This document shows, piece by piece, positions 34,352 to 38,269 of a stretch of DNA of 38,269 nt. The stretch's first letter is position 1. Every line of letters starts with the position of its first letter. A model generated the notes under the pieces. It did no database searches. It was not told the DNA's origin and saw only the letters and a list, made by a program, of their open reading frames with translations. The stretch is taken from the NCBI GenBank assembly GCA_025458125.1, contig JALOTA010000040.1:1-38269 (forward strand), read 5' to 3'. Position numbers and translations under genes: made by a program. The DNA is from Hyphomicrobium sp. Its GTDB lineage: Bacteria > Pseudomonadota > Alphaproteobacteria > Rhizobiales > Hyphomicrobiaceae.

Positions 34352-35707
34352 TTAGAAGTTTATGCGCGCACCGGCGGTGAGACCCATCCAGTCCTTCATC
34401 TGGGTTTCGTCCGACGTGTTCACCACCGTGTTGCCGGGGCCGATCTGAGCCGTATCGAGGTCGAGTGAGTAGTGGTTGAACACGGCATAGAAATCCATCT
34501 CGGCCGATTTGACAGCCTGCGTGACGCCGAACCCCCAACGGGTGACGTTGCTGCCGAGCACGAAGTAGCGATCCGGACCGAAGAAGATGGTGTTGCCGCT
34601 CAGCCAATCGTCATACTGGCCGACATCGACGTGCAGGTTGGTCGAACCGAACGAGAAATAATCGCGATTGATGCCGGTCTGGACGTACCAATAGCTCCCG
34701 TAATCATCCTGCCGGCCGAGCACGTTCGTGAAGCCTTGGTCGTCGAATTTCCGCCAACCGAAGGCGCTGTAGACGTAAAGTCCGCTGTCTTGTTCAAGAA
34801 AGCCAGCCGAGCCCACGATGTCTTTCGTCTCGTTGCCGCGCGCTCCGGGTACGATCGGCAAGCCGCTGCGCCTGTCGAACCCGCTGGTGTCGGTATCGGA
34901 GAGATAACCGATGCCCCAATTGACCGTGAAGGTTCCGAATTTCTCGGTGTAGCGAAGCGCGGCGTCCGAGATTCCTGGATTGTAACTGCCCGAAAGCATG
35001 AACCCGGCAATTGTCGGCGTATCGTAGCGCACGTTGGTCGTGCGTGACAGGTCGAGGTTGTTTGCGACGTCATCCCAGATACGGGTCACCGCGGTTGCGG
35101 ACGTGCCGCTCATTCCCATGGCACCGTCCGCACGTCGCAGGATGAACCGTCCATTATAGTGAAGCTCGGCGTCGGAGTATGCGCGGCCGAGGTTGGCCCA
35201 CTTATATAGGTTGTCCTGGCTGGTGGAACCGCGGCCGACCCAAAGCTGGCCGTACTGCTCGCTCTTGATATACCAGCGGGCGGGGCGCAATTCGATTCCA
35301 GCATTGCCGGCAGTAGCGCCCTGCGCGGTCGCATCGGGATCAATCTGGCTGACACTGTCGGACGATGCGCTGTCCAGGCCGAATTCCAGCCAGTAGCCCA
35401 TCTCCCAGCCCTTGGCGACTTCCGCCTTGCCCTGGAACCGGATGCGCGACTGGGCGAAGTCGTTGTCGACCACGTAGGCGTCTTTTTCGAAACCGTCGTC
35501 CCAGGCTGTAATCGCCTTGTTGACCTGACCAGAGACCATCAGGCTTACCTTGCGGTTGCCCTTCCTCGCGGTGGTCGCTTCCAGTTCCGCGATCCGCTCT
35601 TCCAGATCGGCACAGCAGTCGCCTGCCAGATCGGCAGAGTTGGCAGACCCACTGCCAATCATCGTCAACGTGCTCAGTCCGAAAATGCAACCAGCTAAGC
35701 GATTCAT
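34352..35707 (-). CDS. Outer-membrane porin (alphaproteobacterial type)
   Basis: The 451 residues have a signal peptide (MNRLAGCIFGLSTLTMIGSG, mature near SADLAGDC) and a short coiled coil (CADLEERIAELEATTARK) that in this family contacts peptidoglycan or aids trimer assembly. A 16-strand-type barrel follows, rich in alternating aromatic strands (VSLMVSGQVNKAITAWDDG, GWEMGYWLEFGLDS, WYIKSEQYGQLWVGRG), and the protein ends with GARINF, the C-terminal Phe used as BAM signal. Trimeric porins of this kind let small hydrophilic solutes through the outer membrane. ATG 35707 directly precedes the signal peptide; the open frame upstream is not coding. Confidence 0.92.
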   Translation of the reverse strand: MNRLAGCIFGLSTLTMIGSGSANSADLAGDCCADLEERIAELEATTARKGNRKVSLMVSGQVNKAITAWDDGFEKDAYVVDNDFAQSRIRFQGKAEVAKGWEMGYWLEFGLDSASSDSVSQIDPDATAQGATAGNAGIELRPARWYIKSEQYGQLWVGRGSTSQDNLYKWANLGRAYSDAELHYNGRFILRRADGAMGMSGTSATAVTRIWDDVANNLDLSRTTNVRYDTPTIAGFMLSGSYNPGISDAALRYTEKFGTFTVNWGIGYLSDTDTSGFDRRSGLPIVPGARGNETKDIVGSAGFLEQDSGLYVYSAFGWRKFDDQGFTNVLGRQDDYGSYWYVQTGINRDYFSFGSTNLHVDVGQYDDWLSGNTIFFGPDRYFVLGSNVTRWGFGVTQAVKSAEMDFYAVFNHYSLDLDTAQIGPGNTVVNTSDETQMKDWMGLTAGARINF

Positions 35708-36021
35708 GCGAAATCCATTTTCATAATCACACCGCACTCGAGGCCGGGCACCGCCTTCACCGAGCGCAGGCCAATTATGTCGGCTGCGTGAATCTTTTAT
35801 GACAGATTCTAAGGGCAACTCCCTAGACCGCCGAAACGTAGCCAGCGGTGATTTCAAGCAACTGATTGAATTTGTAAATCGCTGTCATCAATCATGGATA
35901 TGGCGCCGTTTTTCGCGTTCGATTTTCGGCCAAACCGATCACATCGCGCTCTGTTTTCGATTGGAGTTTCCGTTGCGATGACCGGCAAAGTTCCCGCAAA
36001 CACTACGGGAGAAAAACAGAC
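35708..36021. other. Promoter region of the porin gene
   Basis: These 314 nt between the divergent porin and the small secreted ORF include an AT-rich segment (35790-35960) likely to hold promoters. No EcfG-type element, tRNA or riboswitch was recognised. Confidence 0.35.
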
Positions 36022-36264
36022 ATGATCCGAGTCGCCGCCGCTCTCTTCAGCCTGGGAATTGCCGCAGCATCGCCGGCTCTCGCAACCGCGGACCGCCGCG
36101 CAGCCTCAAACGAGACGAACGCCAATTCGTCGAGCGCAAGCGGTTCGGCTGGAGCGGGCAATCATCTCTACGTCAGGTCAGCCTGCGATACACGCCGGCC
36201 AAGCTGCCGGAAGTGGCGAGCCCTGGCGCACGATCGCATTCAGAACGCTCGCGACGGGAACTGA
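36022..36264 (+). CDS. Possible small secreted protein or gene remnant
   Basis: The frame encodes 80 residues starting with a good signal peptide (MIRVAAALFSLGIAAASPAL, then ATADRR). After it comes a low-complexity Ser/Asn/Ala stretch and a Cys/Arg-rich end that does not look like a folded domain. GGGAG lies about 12 nt before the ATG. The signal peptide is convincing, but the tail may be out of frame relative to an ancestral gene, because the other frames are also open here. It ends 17 nt before the stop of the convergent fasciclin gene. Confidence 0.35.
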   Translation: MIRVAAALFSLGIAAASPALATADRRAASNETNANSSSASGSAGAGNHLYVRSACDTRRPSCRKWRALAHDRIQNARDGN

Positions 36265-36281
36265 CCGGACGACCTGTTGGC

Positions 36282-36950
36282 CTACTGGTCGCCCTCGGCC
36301 ACCTGTGCCGGGTCCATCGACGGCGGCGCCATCAGCGCTTCCATCACTGCGGGCGGGATCAGCACCTTGTCGATGACGTGAATGATGCCGTCCGACGCGG
36401 TCACGTCAGAACGGATGATCCTTGCCCCCGCGATATCAATCTCGCCTGTTGATCTGCGCTTGTTGATCTCGATGGGAGATCCGTCGATTGCAGATATCGT
36501 GTAGTTGCGCACCTTGGCCTTGAGCAGCCGATCGGTCGAATAGAGGCCCGGCACAGCGTGGAACAGCAGCAAATCCATCAGCTGAGCGCGGTTCTCAGGC
36601 GCTAGAAGCTTATCGCGAATATCCTGCGGCAAAGCATTGAATGCCTCGTCGGAAGGGGCGAGCAGCGTCAGTGGGCCGACGTCCACCTCCGGATTGTCCA
36701 GCCCGGCGAGTTTCGTCACTTCCGTCATCCTGGCAAGCATGCCCGTTGAGGCGGCGGCCTGCTTCAGGTTCATGGGTTGGGCTGCGCTGGACGATGGCGC
36801 CGTAGCGTGCTGACTGGTGTCGGCGCATGGGACCGTGGCCACGCCAACATCGCCCGCCATCGCCGCGTTTATTGCGGTGACAGGCACCGTTAGAAGAGCC
36901 AACGCCAAACACGGGACCAGAGACCGGACCGCCTCAGCCACACCGCGCAT
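36282..36950 (-). CDS. Secreted fasciclin (FAS1) domain protein
   Basis: The 222 residues contain a signal peptide (SLVPCLALALLTVPVTAINA) and a single FAS1 domain (about 60-210). The domain has the H1 box LTLLAPSDEAFNALP, DLLLFHAVPGLYS with the conserved His, and the H2 box SDGIIHVIDKVLIPP. FAS1 domains mediate adhesion or cell-surface interactions; in rhizobia related proteins affect symbiosis and biofilms. ATG 36950 has GGGGAAG at good spacing; an upstream start at 37004 would add 18 residues and spoil the signal peptide. It lies 91 nt downstream of pyrE on the same strand. Confidence 0.9.
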   Translation of the reverse strand: MRGVAEAVRSLVPCLALALLTVPVTAINAAMAGDVGVATVPCADTSQHATAPSSSAAQPMNLKQAAASTGMLARMTEVTKLAGLDNPEVDVGPLTLLAPSDEAFNALPQDIRDKLLAPENRAQLMDLLLFHAVPGLYSTDRLLKAKVRNYTISAIDGSPIEINKRRSTGEIDIAGARIIRSDVTASDGIIHVIDKVLIPPAVMEALMAPPSMDPAQVAEGDQ

Positions 36951-37041
36951 GATCTTCCCCCGAAGCTCGAACGTGACCGACGCGCCTGCTCGCACCGGCT
37001 TCATCGTTGTCGATTCAAGCTCTCAGTATTCGTGCGCGCTT

Positions 37042-37611
37042 TCAACTGCGAAAATCGCTAAGTGTGAGGATAGGCACGAAATCCAATCCAGCTTCACGAA
37101 AGGCTTCCGCCGCGCCGTCGAGGCGGTCGACGATGGTGAGAACCTTCACGATATGGGCGCCTTCGCCGGCGAGCGCCTTCGCCGCCTTGAGGGCGGAGCC
37201 TCCTGTCGTCGTCACGTCTTCCACGATGACGACGCGCTTGTCCTTCATGCTATCGCCACGCACCAGCCCCTCCACGAGCGACTGCGTTCCGTGCTCCTTC
37301 GCCTGCTTCCTGACGAAGAACGCGCCGACGGGGCGATTCTGAACGTGGCTTACGACGGCGATCGCCGATGCGATCGGCACCGCGCCCATCTCCAGGCCGC
37401 CCACGAGATCGGCCTTCACGTCGCCGATGGCATCGAGCATCAGTTCAGCGATCAGCGCTGCGCCCTCCGGATGCAGCATGGCCGGCTTCATATTGAAGTA
37501 GAAGGTCGACGTTTTTCCGGAGGCGAGCTTCATCTCCGGCCCTTCCTGGAACGAGCGCTCCTTGACGATTGCAACGAGGCGGGCGCGTTTGTCGGCGGCT
37601 GTGGCGGTCAT
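37042..37611 (-). CDS. pyrE: Orotate phosphoribosyltransferase PyrE
   Basis: PyrE joins orotate and PRPP to orotidine 5'-phosphate in pyrimidine synthesis. The 189 residues carry MKLASGKTSTFYFNMKPAML (orotate-binding loop region), FFVRKQAKEHGTQSLVEG (flexible catalytic loop with Lys) and the PRPP motif VVIVEDVTTTGGSALKAA. ATG 37611 starts MTATAADKRARLVAIV, the usual length; an upstream extension is not conserved. Confidence 0.95.
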   Translation of the reverse strand: MTATAADKRARLVAIVKERSFQEGPEMKLASGKTSTFYFNMKPAMLHPEGAALIAELMLDAIGDVKADLVGGLEMGAVPIASAIAVVSHVQNRPVGAFFVRKQAKEHGTQSLVEGLVRGDSMKDKRVVIVEDVTTTGGSALKAAKALAGEGAHIVKVLTIVDRLDGAAEAFREAGLDFVPILTLSDFRS

Positions 37612-37790
37612 CGGGGGTCCCGGGTGTGTTGTTGTCCGGCTGTGGGTCGCCTGCGGCCGCTCCCCTGTCAAGCGTTCCGGTCCGCGACCTTACGCAGGTG
37701 GGCGAGGACCTGACGCGGGACGGACGTTGCCTTATAAGAACAGGAACCGCGCTGGCGCACACGGGGCCGGCCACCGCAAAGGATTTGCCG

Positions 37791-38269
37791 ATGTTCGATC
37801 CCCAGAACCCGCCTGAGCTGACCGCTTCCAACTGGCTGAATGCTCCGGAACCGCGTCCACTGAAGAGCCTCAAAGGCCGAGTCGTGGTGCTGACCGCATT
37901 CCAGATGCATTGCCCCGGCTCGCTGAAGCATGGGCTGCCCCAGGCGGAGCGCATGGCGCAGGGTTTTTCCGACGATGAGGTAGCGGTGATCGGGCTCAAC
38001 ACGGCGTTCGAGAACACCGAGTCGCAGACCGCCGACAGGCTCGCGGGCTTCCTTTCCGAGCAGGGACTTTCGTTTGCAGTCGCCAAGGATACCGTCACAG
38101 GCAGTGATATCCCCGAGACGATGGCGGCTTACGAAATCCAGGGTACGCCGACGACTCTCATCTTCGACCGGCAGGGGCGTCTGCGCCGTCACTACCTCGG
38201 CCGGGTGGACGACATCCGCCTTGCCGCCGAAGTGATGGCCTTCTGCATGGAGGCGCCGAACGCGCCCGT
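37791..38269 (+). CDS. Thioredoxin-fold (TlpA/peroxiredoxin-like) protein, 3' truncated by the window edge
   Basis: The frame is open from ATG 37791 to the window end (159 codons). It begins MFDPQNPPELTASNWLNAPE, followed by a thioredoxin fold: GRVVVLTAFQMHCPGSLKHG, VAVIGLNTAFEN and the cis-Pro region IQGTPTTLIFDRQGRLRRHY. The usual CxxC site reads Cys41-Pro-Gly-Ser44, a single-Cys variant as in some peroxiredoxin-like or monothiol proteins. There is no signal peptide, so a cytosolic place is likely. It is divergent from pyrE with 179 nt between starts. Confidence 0.85.
   Translation, partial: MFDPQNPPELTASNWLNAPEPRPLKSLKGRVVVLTAFQMHCPGSLKHGLPQAERMAQGFSDDEVAVIGLNTAFENTESQTADRLAGFLSEQGLSFAVAKDTVTGSDIPETMAAYEIQGTPTTLIFDRQGRLRRHYLGRVDDIRLAAEVMAFCMEAPNAP

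Overview
The window is high-GC chromosomal DNA from an alphaproteobacterium, most likely a member of the Hyphomicrobiales (Rhizobiales). The lineage call rests on the combination of CtrA with the DUF1153 regulator SciP, a rhizobial-type FliJ, the PhyR-NepR-EcfG general stress module with matching EcfG promoters, a Rhodobacter-type PmtA lipid methyltransferase, an alphaproteobacterial porin with an N-terminal coiled coil, and many small secreted proteins of the kind common in that order. Genus cannot be settled from the sequence alone. I see no insertion sequence, prophage, integron, CRISPR array or recognisable defence island; the gene content looks like core chromosome.

Layout. 1-8.2 kb: the end of a HIT hydrolase, three envelope or secreted proteins (DUF2314, a small secreted protein, a membrane-anchored alpha/beta hydrolase), the GTPase MeaB, a CorA magnesium channel and a ChrA transporter. 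8.2-12 kb: two RlpA-like proteins in tandem, each followed by its own terminator, an XRE-type regulator and a patatin-like phospholipase. 12-17.3 kb: a cobalamin uptake operon btuB-btuF-btuC-btuD behind a cobalamin riboswitch, the last three genes coupled by ATGA overlaps. 17.3-25.7 kb: a phosphoesterase, a Nudix hydrolase, a GNAT enzyme, a photolyase-like protein with inverted domain order, purA, an EamA permease, a membrane-anchored J-domain protein and a TetR regulator. 25.7-27.9 kb: tRNA-Met, pmtA and mnmA.

28-34 kb is a regulatory hub. It holds sciP, a lipoprotein, fliJ and ctrA (cell cycle and flagellum), an FKBP isomerase, then phyR and nepR-ecfG (general stress response), with EcfG-type promoters in front of phyR and nepR. 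Two of these regulators look broken as given. ctrA lacks about 97 nt of its receiver domain, with a frame change. nepR has no start codon in its own frame and needs a +1 shift to connect to the nearest good ATG. 34-38.3 kb: a porin, a fasciclin-domain protein, pyrE and a truncated thioredoxin-fold protein.

How the genes fit together: cobalamin uptake and MeaB point to B12-dependent methylmalonyl-CoA mutase metabolism. SciP, CtrA and FliJ belong to the cell-cycle and motility circuit. PhyR, NepR and EcfG form the partner-switch for general stress. The most important things to check are the two lesions, because both genes are normally under strong selection, and an intact CtrA is essential or nearly so in many relatives. 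No clearly new multi-gene system was found.
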